Assembly (NCBI GenBank): GCA_959347315.1
Contig: OY365809.1
Coordinates: 46,534,710-46,598,709, forward strand
Direction of reading: 5' to 3'
DNA length: 64,000 nucleotides
Source: Bimastos eiseni
Lineage: Eukaryota; Annelida; Clitellata; Crassiclitellata; Lumbricidae
This document shows positions 1 to 11,335 of the stretch, one piece after another. A program made the translations under genes and the position numbers. Below the pieces are notes generated by a model, which was not told where the DNA came from, searched no databases, and saw nothing but the letters and a program-made list of their open reading frames with translations. Position 1 is the first letter of the stretch, and every line of letters starts with the position of its first letter.

Positions 1-203
1 TTCGTCTTACACATAGTATTACATTATACATTGTTGAATGATATTTTGCTATCGTTTAGTTCCCTAGCAGACGATCTGAATAACTCAATTTCAGATATTG
101 ACAGAATATATGTACAACAGTTACACTTGCTACTGAAATTCATCGCAGATTCTCGACTACTTTGTCTGTGGTCAATGTTTTATGAAGCGTTTTCCTTTCA
201 TAG

Positions 204-344
204 GATGAATTCGGCAAGAGCATCAGCCGAGATCGAGTATGCGCTGACGGAGGGACGAGTGGTGGATGACCAGGGAATGGGGAATGTCAGCGTTGTCATT
301 GCTAATCTCAAACTGCCAGAGACAATCTCAGTGAAAGGATCAAG
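204..344 (+). CDS. KIAA2013: KIAA2013-like gene, first exon seen in the window
   Basis: The acceptor TTTCATAG precedes 204 and the donor AAG|GTCAGG follows 344. The frame runs from a split codon through [18 protein letters not shown] to [12 protein letters not shown]. It aligns with the human region that precedes the VLWVVHV segment, with a comparable run of hydrophobic residues ([11 protein letters not shown]). The exon leaves two bases (AG), which pair with the C opening the next exon. Divergence here is higher than in the later exons. Confidence 0.65.
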
Positions 345-3300
345 GTCAGGATTCTGTGATCTGTGATGATTGATCATTTCTAAAGAAGATCATTTGCCAG
401 CAAATGAACCACTGGCCATGATGTCTCATCTTTGCATACGTTTAATGCAATCATTGTCAGTCGTTCAGCAACTGAACCTATCATTGATTGATTTGTTTTA
501 TTTAGTGATTGATTGATCATTGCTATCAGCTGAACAATGTAAAGCAGAAGAGTTCTTCTAGTTTTTAATTACAAAAGAACCTTTTGACTTAATAAATGAC
601 AACCAGGTGAAGTAACTTTCATCTGAAAGGAAGACAGTTCAACTGCTCTTATTGTCTCCATTTGATTGCAGCACTTGGAATTTCCACATGGTGACTGTCG
701 TTCGATATGCCTCCTGGGCAGAACAAGCACTAAGGATGACAAACCTTGCACAACAAGTCAAGAGCGTGAGATCTCAGTCTTCATTTCTGTATATTTTATG
801 CTTGTCTTAAGTCTGGCGATATTAAACGATCAATCATCAACCAGTTACACTTCCAAGCCTTTGCATTTGACCAAATAATAAGTAGCTCCTCTTCCCTCTG
901 TATCGTTATCTGAGTTTATTTTGTAGAAATCATGACTCGTTTTGTTTAAGATCTTTAATTTATGATTGTCTTATTATTATTATTATTACAGTAATTTTGT
1001 ATAGCGCCTCTTCAAGTTTGCCTACTCAAAAGCGCTCCCAGCTCAGCTGAACAGAATGGTCTTAAGAGTAGTGAGAAACAAGGCCGACTGATTAATAGGT
1101 ATTTGTTGAAGTGTGGTAGGATGCTCATTCCATGTCACAGGACCAGTCACTGAGAAGGTGCGGTGTTGTCCGATAGCAGTCCGGGAATGGGGTACAAGAA
1201 GTTCAGCTTGAGCAGCTGAGCGGAGAGAGCAGCAGCGCTGGACATACGTAGTGGAGCAGCAGAGCTCCCACAAATATGGTGGGGTTAAACCTTCAACACA
1301 GCGCTGCACCAGAACAGAAAACCGACAAGCAATATGCTGTGGGTAATGCAGCCAGTGGAGTACATCCCGCATGTACTCAGAAACTCACCCAAAGCTAGGA
1401 ATTCGGCCTACAAGGGGGGCAGCCGTGCGTAGAACCCTATTCAGGGCCCTGATCCGGCAAGCAGGAAGTCCATCATATAAGGCACTACAGTAGTCAGGCC
1501 TTGATACCACAAAAGCGTGCACAAGCATTGAAGCCGCACTAGTAGTCAAGAACCTGAAATGACCTTCAGCTGTCGAAGTTGATAATAACAACTGCGGCAG
1601 AGAAGGTTTATGTGACATGTTAATGCGAGCTCCTGGTCAGAGATAACTCCCAAATCTCTGACCGAAGTTGAAAGGTGGATATTTACAGTTAAGGGAGGCC
1701 AGGTCTATTTTTGAGAGCTGCTGGGGCATGCCAAGCCAGAAAAGCTGAGTCTTAGCTGGGTTGAGCTGGAGGCGGTTTGCTGACATCCAGGCGTGCAGGG
1801 TCCCCATTGCCCAGCTCATTCTTCCTACTGCTGCATCAGCCCAAGATGCCAGACAGTGGACATACGCCTGGAGGTCGTCAGCATAAATTGGTTCGTCTGT
1901 AACGTCTCTCCAGATGACGAGCATGTTGTCAATTGGAGAGACACTCAGCATCGAACCACGGCGTTTGCACTGAGCGACGTGTTTTTGTAGTGCGAACCAG
2001 ATGCATTTTATCAATGATGTTAGAGACAGATGTTTCATAAATGTCGAAGAGGTTCGAGGTTGAAAGGTCAGGAAGCGAAGACGGATCTGCAAAAGCTGGG
2101 ATGAAAAGGAGAGCCTCGCGGATGACGGCTCGATCAAGTGTCTTCCAGCTTCGGAACTGCCCCTCAACGTCAATTAACATCTCGTGGAGGAATGGTTTGG
2201 TGGCGATGATGAGGCCATGGTCTGAAACGGTAGGCGGATGGACTACTAGGTCTATTAGCCGGCATTCGTCTCGCGTGATGACAACGATGTGTTGGTTTTG
2301 CGACTTGCTGCGCTAGACCGAGCTGTTCAGCAATGAGTGCAAACTCATTGCTGAGCTCTTCTGCTGCCGGCAGTGTCTGGTCCTTGAGATGAAGGTTGAG
2401 GTCTCCTGCAACTATCAGCTGCTGGTTATTTAGCGTGAACTGTTCGAAGAGTGCAGCGAGTTCTACAAAGAAAGCTGACGAAGGTGGTTTGGAGCTCGAA
2501 CGGTATGCTGCGATTACAGTCAGTAGACCGTGTGATGATGCCACTGAGACCGCCAGAGCCTCGAAGGTGGTAGGAGGGTAAGGTAGTATGTTGGCAATGC
2601 GATGCGATGGTAGATGACGAGTCCACAGCCGCGTCCATCTCCTTCTTGGATATCAGCCCTCGGGCAGTCGGTATACGAATAACCCAGCGGTGAAGATGTG
2701 CGCACTGCCGCATCTGATGAGGAGCGGTGCCATGACTCCGTGATGAGGAGGTCGAGGTCTTCAGAGACTACTGCGTCGGCGACTCCGACGTATTTGCTAT
2801 GGATCGAGCGGATGTTCCACGTTGCCAGGCGAACACCGTTTGAGGGAGCAGGCAAGGACGGGTCGGCAGAGTGGGAGAGATGGGTTTCATTGGGTGAGCC
2901 TCCTTGTGTGATGACCTTGTAGGTCGGTCGGAAGAGGCAGGCATCCAGCCTGCAGGCCATGTCTTGACGCAGGTCGCCCCGCAGTAGGCCACCATATGCC
3001 GAAGGCGAAAAGGATTTTCCTCGTAGGACGAGGTATATGGAACCGTTGTGTAGAGAAAGTACGGATCCAGACAGCTGTATGTAGTAGATGTAGGCGCTGT
3101 GACACCCTGGAGGCCATCCGGGCAGCTGTACACAATAGGGCCGGCCTGTGTCGTCAAGCGAGTCACTGATGCTGCTTGTCCGATCGGCTTACTTCAGCAA
3201 ATGTACAGGTAAGCGTGAAGCCTAGAATGTACGATCCTTGACAGAATTAAAGCAGAGGGCGTTACCGTATGACGACAGATGAACAAAACTGTCTAATGTT

Positions 3301-6300
3301 GAGTTATTCCTCTTGCTTCGACAATATGGATACGAAAATCCACAGCCAGGGTCATATAATAATCCATTTGTCAAGTTTTGGCATAGAAAAAATAGTTTCA
3401 ATTACATTAAGTTAACGATAATGTTACAACCGAGTTGAGCTGGTGTACACACGCCAAAGCGCCACCTACCATCTCCTCTTATGTTATTAACTTTGTAGTG
3501 CTGTGCTAGTTGTTCCATCTATGCAACAGTTGCTCAATTGGCAGTTGTCTGTTTATCTAGGATTTCAATGATGTCATGAATATTGAGCCAAAGATGCTGA
3601 GAAAGGAACACAGCAACATTTGGACTATGGTATTAACTTGTTAAAGATAATCTCTGATCAAACTGAATTAATTTGAGCTTCATCATTCTTAGGAGGCATT
3701 TCATTATAAGCAGATTTCATAACATTACAGAGTTCAACTGACTTATTTCATTTTAAGGTCATGAATGGGTCACAGAATATATAACTGTTGGTTAAATGAT
3801 GAGTTGCAGCAGTTGAGATGGGAATGAGAGATGGGATGAATGGATGAATGCCATGTGAATGAGAGATGGAATGAATGAGTGAATGCCATGGGAATGAGAG
3901 ATGGAATGAATGGATGAATGCCATTGGAATGAGAGATGGAATGAATGGATGAATGCCATTGGAATGAAAGATGGAATGAATGGATGAATGCCATGAGAAT
4001 GAGAGATGGAATGAATGGATGAATGCCATGGGAATGAGAGATGGAATGAATGAGTGAATGCCATGGGAATGAGAGATGGAATGAATGGATGAATGAATGG
4101 GAATGAGAGATGGAATGAATAGATGAATGCCATGGAAATGAGAGATGGAATGAATGGATGAATGCCATGGGAATGAGAGATGGAATGAATGAGTGAATGC
4201 CATGGAAATGAGAGATGGAATGAATGGATGAATGCCATTGGAATGAGAGATGGAATGAATGGATGAATGCCATTGGAATGAGAGATGGATGAATTCCATG
4301 AGAATGAGAGATGGAATGAATGGTTATAACTCAGATGGAAGACCTGACTTCAAAGCACCACTTAAACACTTCGGTTTCCAATGTTTACGCTGCATTGCGA
4401 TACGTAGTACATGTAATAACATGCAGAGTTGTTATATTACAATTTACAATATTTTTGTAAGAACACCAATATAACCGGTAACCGGTTTTTTAAATCGGGT
4501 AATTGGTTTGCCCCATAAACTGGTATTAACAACCCTAGATGCTACTGTTTCACAGATGATGATGCACAGAGATTTTTTTTACATTCTGCGTCTTGAGGAT
4601 GATGTCCTCTACTTAGAAGTTGCAAAGGGGATTCTAGCATTGAAGAGACACTGAGGGATAGTTGTTAGGTGAAAGGATCATTGTTGGAGCTGCTTTGCCC
4701 AGTACTCTGCTTTCAAGCAGATGCTATTTTAAAAGTCAGTTCAGTTGAAAGTTGGAAGAGGCACACTGATGACTTAACATGGATGATAAGTTCTGGAGAG
4801 ATTGTGGATTCAGCAGAATGCTATGAATGAGTGAGACAAAGAGAGAGAGAGACAGAGAGACAGAGATAGTGAGAGAGAGAGAGACACACACACACCTACA
4901 CACACGGAGACAGACAGACAGACAGAGAGATAGAAATAGCTCAATGACTTTGTCTTCTTTTAGTTGTGGAGTTCCGGTTTTGGAATAAGTTATTCGTTGG
5001 CCGCTGGAGCTGTGAATGGCGACAAGATCAACTCGACGATGTACTACGTTCTCAGCAACGTTCCAAGTCCACTGTTTGAACTAAGTCGCCAAGGACACAA
5101 CAATGTTGCTCAACTGGAACACCTTCTCTACTATCCAGATCGCTGCTACGAAGGTCACCACACGCTGTGAGTTCACTCATCTTAGGAAACATATTCAGTT
5201 GGTGTGGAATTGTTTTAGTTCCAGTCATGATGAAGCTATGACAGGTGGTAGTATCAGCCTCCTCTGTCTTACATATGTGACCTGTCCTAAGGAAAGGAGT
5301 CGAAAGTCGCAACAAGTACAAGCCTTGAAAAGGTGTTTAACCTTGAAAATGTTAATTTTGTGAAGTTTTCATTTTTGGACTTTACATTATATAATGTCTC
5401 AATAAAGTATAAAAATGTAATTTATCTTAGATCTTTTACTTGTGTTATTTGTATTAATTAAATAATCTGTAAAATATAAAACTTCTCTAAAAAATTGTCT
5501 TAGCTCATTTTGTGGGTAATTTAACGTAGAATAACTTGGAACATGTAGCTCTAAATGTTCAAAAGTGCTTAGTTATTCATTTTGTAATGATGGGTCACAT
5601 ATGATTGTAGTTGATACTGATTGGTTTGTCGCTGAAGTACATGTCTGGCATTACATCCTCATCATTGACCTTTTGTTGTGCAAATTGAAACCCTCTTAGC
5701 AGAATGGTGAATGATAGAAATGCTGGTCACCTGTCAAAGTCCAGTTGTGGCTCTTTCGTCGTCATCTGATCTATTTTGTGTTTGATGTAACAGGCAGAAT
5801 GTGAAAATGTGGAAAGATGTGATGAGTACTGAAGATCTCATCAGCTCAGTCAACACTTGGCTCATTACGCTTGAAAAACAGGGATGTGGAAAAATGATGA
5901 AAGCTGGTAAAGTCATCCTCTAAAGTCTTTGATAAGTATTTAAGATGTTAGATAAGTTTCCATGAATATATTAGAATCTGTTTCCATGAAGATGCCCATC
6001 ATAAAGATATCTGCTTCTTGTTTTGGGTAATTTGGTTTTATGTTGTGAGAGGATTTTGTCCTTTTTTGACTACCATTTGAAACCGAGCTTACAGGTATTA
6101 TAAGTTCTACGTGGAATCTTCTTCTTCTTCAGGAGCAGATGGCGTTCTGCAGGCGATGATCCTAAGCTATGGAGCATTCCGGTTTGGAAATGATCACCTG
6201 GAGTTTGGAACACACCCAAGCGACCTCCATCGTGACTATTTCTTTCGTCGTATCAACTACGGAAACGACACGCACGTCAACGTTTCAGTGAAAGTTGGCG

Positions 6301-8266
6301 AAGACAACCGAGCGATTCTGTATGTTTCACTGGACAGAAACAACAAACCATACTATGCGTGTGATGCAGGATGTCTTGATTCACCAAGTCAACTGAGGTG
6401 AGAGAGGAGTAGCCAACTATTGACAATGACCTTCTTACTCTAAGTTCACTTCTTTTGGCTCACTTCAATAATATGTTGTTCTTTTCTTTTCCCATGAAAG
6501 CTTTGTAAGCTTTTATAATGGACAAGCACACATAGACTCATAGACCGGAGTTTGGAATGCACCCAAGCGACCCATGATGGATTCACTCTCACCCAGACCT
6601 CTTCTTTCATTATAAACATTTCTGGAAGAACGAATGGAAAGAAAATTGTGGAAATTATGCTGTATGGTGGTCGAGGTTCTTGATATTAGTCTGAAGGATT
6701 TTTGGTTTTCTTCTCTATTCTATCTGGCCTTAGTTTAGTTTCAGTCGTAACTGCGTAATCAGAATCACTTGACTTCAAGACCTACCCACAACCCATCACA
6801 GTACAAAACCATACGACACATTGCAATTGAAGCCAAACAATCTGAATGTGACGACTGCTCTGCCAGGGTGCTTCTAATATTGATGATATGATGGAATTTC
6901 TTCTCGTTCTGTTTGGATGATCTGGGCAGTCGTGAGGTGTTAACGTTTCCTGTGAAGCTGACAGATCCTCTCACTCCCATTCTCTACATCACCTCCGACA
7001 AACAACACATGGAAGATCTGAAGCATGCAATACACGTCAAGGAAATTGTCGAAGGTAAGCTACGCGACAAATTATTGTCTTTTGTGTTTGATTGATTGAA
7101 TGAACTGATTGCTTCTCTCAGTTATTTTTGTCACTCTTTATTTTATGACTGGACAGATGACACAAGATTCTGTTTATAGAGATAGAAAGGAGGAAGAAGA
7201 AGAAGAAGAAGACTAAGTTAACGGCACTCGATAGATAATTAATTATGTAAAAGTCTAAGATAGAAGAAGACGTCAACAAAGCATCGGATGAACAACCGTT
7301 CGACAGATGACAGAGGAATAGCAAGATTATTAATTGAAAGCCAAGGTAAGCGAATGACTGGTGTCAGTAATGAATGGAAGTGATTATGATGATGATCGTG
7401 ATGGTGACGATGGCATAATTGTTGTTTTGGTCTGATGTATCGGTTGGTGTGGTGTCCATAGCTTCAAGAGTTTCTGATGTTCTCTGCATAGAGATTCTTG
7501 TTCGTATTGGCACAATACCCAAACTTAATTACATTACATGTACATGGCTGCAGTCAGAGGCGTCCAGATAGGGGTGTCCAGAGGCGAATGCCTCAAAATT
7601 CAGGTAGGGGGTATTTCTTTAATCTGAAGAGGGGAGTGTCTTGTCTTTCTGACACTTGGGGCCGGGGGTTTGCCTCCATCACTCAGAGGGCGATTGACGC
7701 CCCTGGCTGCATTACATTACTGACAATTGTTGTTTTGAGAGCATTGCTGCTGAGACTAATGGGCATTCTGAAGTCAGAAACTCATGGCAAAGTGTAGAGA
7801 CTGGTGTTACTGCTTCAGGGAGAAGGCACTCTGAGCAGAGGTAGACCCTCACCCGATGTGGGTCCTGGTGGGGTGGACCTGTCCCTTTGAGTGCTCTGAG
7901 CAGAGGTGCGTCCACCCCTGCTGTAGATCCTGGTGGGGTAGGGCTGTTCCTTGGAGTGCCTTGGGCATAGGTAGACCCACTCCAGGTGTAAGTCGTGGTG
8001 GGGTAGAGCTTTGTATTTGGAAAGCTTAACTGAGCATTTGGCTTTGACTGTTGCTTGTGTTGTGTTTAGCTCCAGCGCATGAGCATCACGTGATGGTCCT
8101 ACACAAGCATGGTCATCACTGGGGAGGACTTCCGATGTTGTTCTGGGGCACAATTGGCGTTCTCATCTTAGTCTTTCACTTGTTCCTCTTCAAACTCGTC
8201 TACAATGAGTACTGTTCCGGTGTTGAACCGAAATATCCTAAATATTCACGAGGTCGATACGTATAG
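204..8266 (+). CDS. KIAA2013: KIAA2013-like (DUF2152) membrane protein, 5'-partial gene of seven exons
   Basis: Spliced gene whose exons I place at 204-344, 672-765, 4964-5166, 5794-5906, 6133-6397, 6930-7054 and 8070-8266. All introns are GT-AG and the phases run 2, 0, 2, 1, 2, 1, so the exons join into one frame of about 378 residues ending in TAG at 8264-8266. The encoded pieces match the vertebrate KIAA2013 family in order: a [15 protein letters not shown] segment, a CYEGH segment, a CLDSPSQL segment, [13 protein letters not shown], and a C-terminal membrane helix followed by KLVYNEYC. The human protein is about 634 residues, so roughly 60% is here and the start is outside the window. The family is a conserved single-pass membrane protein of undefined biochemical role; I infer no enzyme activity. 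About 18 residues found in the human protein between exons 2 and 3 are not accounted for, so a small phase 0-0 exon may be missing from the 4.2-kb intron. Confidence 0.85.
672..765 (+). CDS. KIAA2013: KIAA2013-like gene, exon
   Basis: Acceptor GATTGCAG and donor AGC|GTGAGA bound 94 bases that read [20 protein letters not shown] in the frame set by the previous exon. This corresponds to the human VLWVVHV segment and the following helical stretch. The exon ends in phase 0. It is identified by phase continuity and modest similarity. Confidence 0.6.
972..3180 (-). mobile_element. LINE (CR1/L2-like) fragment with endonuclease and partial reverse transcriptase
   Basis: On the minus strand, broken frames read in order: endonuclease start ([39 protein letters not shown]), then, after an internal deletion near 1975, the reverse transcriptase box [13 protein letters not shown] at about 1890-1852, then [12 protein letters not shown] and [13 protein letters not shown] near 1440-1540, and the C-terminal MRDVLHWLH near 1370. 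Most of the RT palm before YADD is missing and several stops and frameshifts break it, so it is dead. The 3' end carries AGGCGCTATAC and an ATT-repeat tail at about 972-990. It sits in the 4.2-kb intron of the KIAA2013-like gene in antisense orientation. Confidence 0.85.
3815..4325. repeat. 35-bp minisatellite (about 14 copies)
   Basis: Tandem units built from GAATGCCATGGGAATGAG plus AGATGGAATGAATGGAT, with variants. Because 35 is not a multiple of 3 and the unit lacks stops on the minus strand, all three minus frames stay open for 148-183 codons and read [17 protein letters not shown] peptides. These frames are artefacts of the repeat. Confidence 0.9.
4455..4545. repeat. Transposon-end relic with ACCGGTTACCGG words
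   Basis: Contains ATAACCGGTAACCGG, then diverged GGGTAATTGG words, and ends CAACCCTAG. This resembles the ends of hAT-type elements made of mutated repeats of one word. Only one end was seen. Confidence 0.4.
4830..4935. repeat. Simple repeats (GAGA, CACA, GACA)
   Basis: Purine-rich GAGAGAGACA and CACACACAC runs lie directly before the exon at 4964. No other feature was seen here. Confidence 0.85.
4964..5166 (+). CDS. KIAA2013: KIAA2013-like gene, exon
   Basis: Acceptor TCTTTTAG and donor CT|GTGAGT. It encodes [19 protein letters not shown] followed by [12 protein letters not shown], matching the conserved LTLYYMLSCSPAPLL and HCFSGHATM segments of the human protein. N-x-S/T sites suggest this part is lumenal or extracellular (inference). 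The upstream intron carries a LINE fragment and a 35-bp minisatellite. Confidence 0.85.
5794..5906 (+). CDS. KIAA2013: KIAA2013-like gene, exon
   Basis: Acceptor GTAACAG and donor GCTG|GTAAAG. It encodes [19 protein letters not shown] and [16 protein letters not shown], aligned with the human segment ending LTLQKRGCKGLVKVG. The phase is 2 in and 1 out. It was not obvious as a long open frame and was placed by homology and splice phase. Confidence 0.85.
6133..6397 (+). CDS. KIAA2013: KIAA2013-like gene, exon
   Basis: The acceptor is the TTCTTCTTCTTCAG at 6119-6132, not the CAG just before 6096: only the later site keeps the frame from the previous exon and gives [19 protein letters not shown], the counterpart of human GAPGILQGMVLSFGGLQF. 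The exon continues through [20 protein letters not shown] to [13 protein letters not shown], with the paired cysteines conserved. The donor is GAG|GTGAGA. Confidence 0.9.
6930..7054 (+). CDS. KIAA2013: KIAA2013-like gene, exon
   Basis: Acceptor CTGGGCAG and donor GAAG|GTAAGC. It encodes [20 protein letters not shown] and the following [15 protein letters not shown], one of the best conserved stretches of the family. Phase is 2 in and 1 out. Confidence 0.9.
7555..7705. mobile_element. Short non-autonomous hAT-like MITE, copy 1
   Basis: 151-bp element that starts CAGAGGCGTCCAGATAG and ends GATTGACGCCCCTG. It is flanked by 8-bp sequences GCTGCAGT (7547-7554) and GCTGCATT (7706-7713), a target duplication with one difference. 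CAG...CTG ends and an 8-bp duplication are typical of hAT elements. A second copy in reverse orientation is at 51549-51669. It lies in the last intron of the KIAA2013-like gene. Confidence 0.75.
8070..8266 (+). CDS. KIAA2013: KIAA2013-like gene, last exon with membrane helix and cytoplasmic tail
   Basis: Acceptor GTGTTTAG; the reading frame ends with TAG at 8264-8266. A histidine-rich stretch ([14 protein letters not shown]) leads into one hydrophobic helix of about 22 residues ([19 protein letters not shown]) and a short basic tail beginning [10 protein letters not shown]. The helix and YNEYC motif match the human C terminus. The tail ends YSRGRYV, and a hydrophobic final residue leaves room for a PDZ-type ligand (inference). 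Confidence 0.9.
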
Positions 8267-8654
8267 CAATCATCTCGTCGCTCCATATTGGGTCGACTGA
8301 CCTTGTGATGAACTTTCAGTTGAGAATAAGATAAATGATATCATCGCAACCCATTGTCAGATCTGTTGTTTGGTATTACCTGGTGATGAGAATGAGATTG
8401 TCTCGATTGTAACAGTCTCTCTCCCTCTTTCTTCACTTCTTTTGCGTGACATCTGTCTGGATGTAGCAGTAAGTCTGTGAGATGTCGTTTTGTATTTTGA
8501 ATGATAGACGATATGCTGCTATTTTTTAGCAAGAATCTGGAGTCTTATGGTCGAGACTAGTGGTGCAAACAAAGAAACTGATTATGTTGAATTAACATTT
8601 TATCTTGTATATAAATGCTCTCATAAGCAAGGCATTAGGCACCATTGACTGGGA

Positions 8655-8660
8655 ATTAAA
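8655..8660 (+). promoter_or_regulatory. Possible polyadenylation signal ATTAAA of the KIAA2013-like gene
   Basis: ATTAAA lies about 390 bases after the stop codon. No AATAAA was noticed closer. It is the common variant signal; the assignment rests on position only. Confidence 0.3.
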
Positions 8661-9774
8661 GAATGGGAGAAGATTCCTCTTAACTCTCAATTGTGTCAGG
8701 CTCTCATTGAATGTATGCTAAACATGGCAGAAAGTAGATGTTTAGGGTTCTTTGGCAAGATTGAAAACTATGTATGAGCATCTGTTTGTGTTAATTGTTT
8801 CTGGGCAGGTGAGTTCAGTTGTTAATGTGTAGGTGGGCATCTAGAATCTGCAGATGTTGACAGATTAAATGTTTTTGTGGTGATGTCATGTTGATGTCCT
8901 CTTTTTGTTGAGTTTTATGGTTGTCATCGTGCTTCACTTCCTTCAGACCCTCGTCTTTTCTTTTCCTCTCAGCCCTTTCTTTCATCAGCTGTTCTATCCC
9001 AGCCGCAGCGCCATCTCTACTCATTCTTTGCCTCTGTTTCAGCCTCCAGTGGTTGTGCTCTGAAAAGTCTGCATTTTAGTCAGTGCTGTTCTGCTGTTTA
9101 TCTGAACTGGTGACTTCGGAAAGACCTTTGGTGACTTCCGGTGTCTTCCTCTTCCCTTCTTCCATTGTCAACTCAAATCCACTTGGTCACCTTCTTTCCG
9201 CAGCTTTCCACTCAAGGCTGAAGACCTTTTCCTTGCTCCAATTCTTGAAAGCCAAAATTTGAAAATTTTGAAACTCAACTCTTGCAAACAATAAAAACTT
9301 TGAAACGTCCTCCAGTCATATCTCTCTCTTCAACATCTATGCTCCTCTCTTCTTATTTCTCCAACCATAATCTCTCATCCTCCAACTATCTGCTAAATTT
9401 TTCTCTTGACCAACATTTGTCTTCGTATTTTCAATGCCTTTCAACCAAAATCGGCTCAATTGTACATTTCTGCATCTATCCAACTACGTACTTCTCCAAC
9501 CTTCTATTCGCTCATTCGTATGTTCTTTCCTTTACCCTCCACCCATCCCTTCTTGTTTTCTTCTTTCTCAACCCATCACCCTCCAACTATCTGACCATAT
9601 CTCCAATTAAACATATATTTCACAAATTTTTTGCTTTTCTAATGACTTGCATGTTCATAGTCACAATATTTTCACAGATTCTAATGCAATGCCTTTGCAA
9701 ACTTTTTCATGCTATCTCAAACCTATCTCAATAATGATTATTCAATAGAAATGTTCCTAAATGTCAAATTATTT

Positions 9775-10060
9775 GAATTTTAGGGTTAGTCGAGCCTCCT
9801 TACCTAATGGTATGGCTGGCGCCGCCGCCAACCGCCTAAGGGCGTACCACGTGTAATTAGGGTTATGAATGGCACAAAACAGTACATGTGTCATGTCTAG
9901 GTCAAAGGTAAAAATGTGGGTGGCTTCAGTCTTAACGTACACCACTGCTGACCCCTAGGTCAAAGGTCACTCAGATAAGAAAACCAGATGGCCTGACCAG
10001 AGGGTGAGGAAAGCCGTCTACGGGTGTGAGGTAGGACTTAGACGTCATTTGTTTATGTAG
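9775..10060. repeat. Dispersed repeat related to the 42.6-44.3 kb element
   Basis: TTAGGGTTAGTCGAG, CTTACCTAATGGTATGG and GCGCCGCCGCCAACCG resemble, in reverse complement, GGTACCATTAGGCAAGG-like sequence near 43005-43030 and GCCGCCGCC near 44130-44150. This suggests a shared transposon family, but the boundaries are not clear. Confidence 0.35.
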
Positions 10061-10159
10061 GCACACGGCTGTATCCCTTTGATCCGATTAATCGGCATTC
10101 CTCTTACTACTAGAGTGACTTTGGATGATGTGTTTTATGAAGTCGTTGGTAGCCAAACG

Positions 10160-10220
10160 AAGATCTTACCTAACCCGACCCATGAAGTGTAGGACCCGAC
10201 CCAATCCGACCCGACTTTGT
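10160..10220. repeat. GGGTCGGGT word array (transposon-end relic)
   Basis: ACCCGACCCATG, ACCCGACCCAATCC and GACCCGACTTTG occur in a row. The same word recurs at 26155-26300 and 26790-26825 next to a duplicated repeat. Confidence 0.4.
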
Positions 10221-10807
10221 GCCAATTATACTAATATTTTGCGTCAAATTCTACTGTCGCAGTCAGACCGGTATATAGGATGAAAATACTGATTATTTTA
10301 CGCTCATAATTATTAAACGTATCGTTGAAGATGCCATTCGCTTGCTTCATTTATTTCAACCTAAACATGCCTTGTGACCCTTATCCATAAATAATTATTC
10401 ATGCAAAGGAATTCCAGATGTGCATCTGTACGTTGCCAACTCTGGGCCCAATGTATAAATATACGCCTATCGCCGAATCTGCAGTCGAATGTACAGGGTC
10501 TCTTCTTGGACTTTATACGCATTCAGTCGGTCAGTCATCGTTTGTATTATGCAAAAGGTTTAAATGGAAATTTAACATCTAAGACGCGATGAAGAGATTC
10601 CAAAGACTAGAACTGCGACGACTTTACTTACAGAAGTCTACACAGTCTGTTCGGATAAGCGGGAAAATTTGGTCTTATTGTGGAGACTTATTAGGAAGAA
10701 CAAGTTTTGTGGCCAGGGATTAAACAAAGTCCGTTGCTTTCTCAAGACTAACAAGAACCAAAATCTTAAACTTGACATTTCTACTTCGACTGTGAAGAAC
10801 CCTTTCT

Positions 10808-10813
10808 TTTATT
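10808..10813 (-). promoter_or_regulatory. Nrxn: Candidate neurexin polyadenylation signal AATAAA
   Basis: TTTATT on the plus strand, AATAAA on the minus strand, about 525 bases after the neurexin stop. It implies a 3' UTR made largely of the minisatellite at 10848-11280. Position is the only support. Confidence 0.4.
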
Positions 10814-10847
10814 CGGCGCTCAATCACAACATAATCAGCGAGTCGGT

Positions 10848-11280
10848 GTGTGGGTAGGTTGTGTGTTTTGGTCGGTCGCTGTGTGGGTCGATCAATGTGT
10901 GGGTCGGTCGCTGTGTGGGTCGATCAATGTGTGGGTCGGTCGGTGTCTGTGTGGGTCGATCGGTGTGTGGGTCGGTCGCTGTGTGGGTCGATCGGTGTGT
11001 GGGTCGGTGTCTGTGTGGGTCGATCGGTGTGTGGGTCGGTTGGTGTGTGGGTCGGTTGTGTATGGGTCGGTGTCTGTGTGGGCCGATCGGTGTGTGGGTC
11101 GGTCGGTCTGTGGGTCGGTCGGTGTGTGGGTTGGTTGGTGTGTGGTCGGCTGGTGTGTGGTCGGTTGTGCGTGGGTCGGTCGTTGTGTGGGTCGATCGCT
11201 GTGTGGGTCGGTCGCTGTGTGGGTCGGTCGCTGTGTGGGTCGGTCGGTGTCTGTGTGGGTCGGTCGGTGTTTGGGTTGGT
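10848..11280. repeat. GTGTGGGTCGGTCG minisatellite in the neurexin 3' UTR region
   Basis: About 430 bases of 12-16-bp units alternating GTGTGGGTCGGTCG and GTGTGGGTCGATCG. On the minus strand it reads ACCGACCCACAC. It keeps several frames open on both strands (146-236 codons), all repeat artefacts. It begins about 55 bases after the neurexin stop codon. Confidence 0.92.
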
Positions 11281-11335
11281 GGTTTCCCTCGCATCTTCTG
11301 AGGATGCCTCCTCATCCATCTGGTTTGATGATCGT

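Larger units (their letters stand above)
8267..10807. other. Intergenic region between convergent genes
   Basis: Lies between the KIAA2013-like stop and the presumed neurexin polyadenylation signal. It holds probable 3' UTR sequence at 8267-8660, a pyrimidine-rich stretch at 9120-9730 (open frame of 150 codons, low complexity, not a gene by my reading), and the repeat-like block at 9775-10230. No conserved coding region was recognised. Confidence 0.6.

Noticed and set aside
3748..4299. Three overlapping minus-strand ORFs of 148-183 codons rich in HSFHLSF
   Set aside because: Product of the 35-bp minisatellite, open in all three frames because the unit has no stop and is not a multiple of three.
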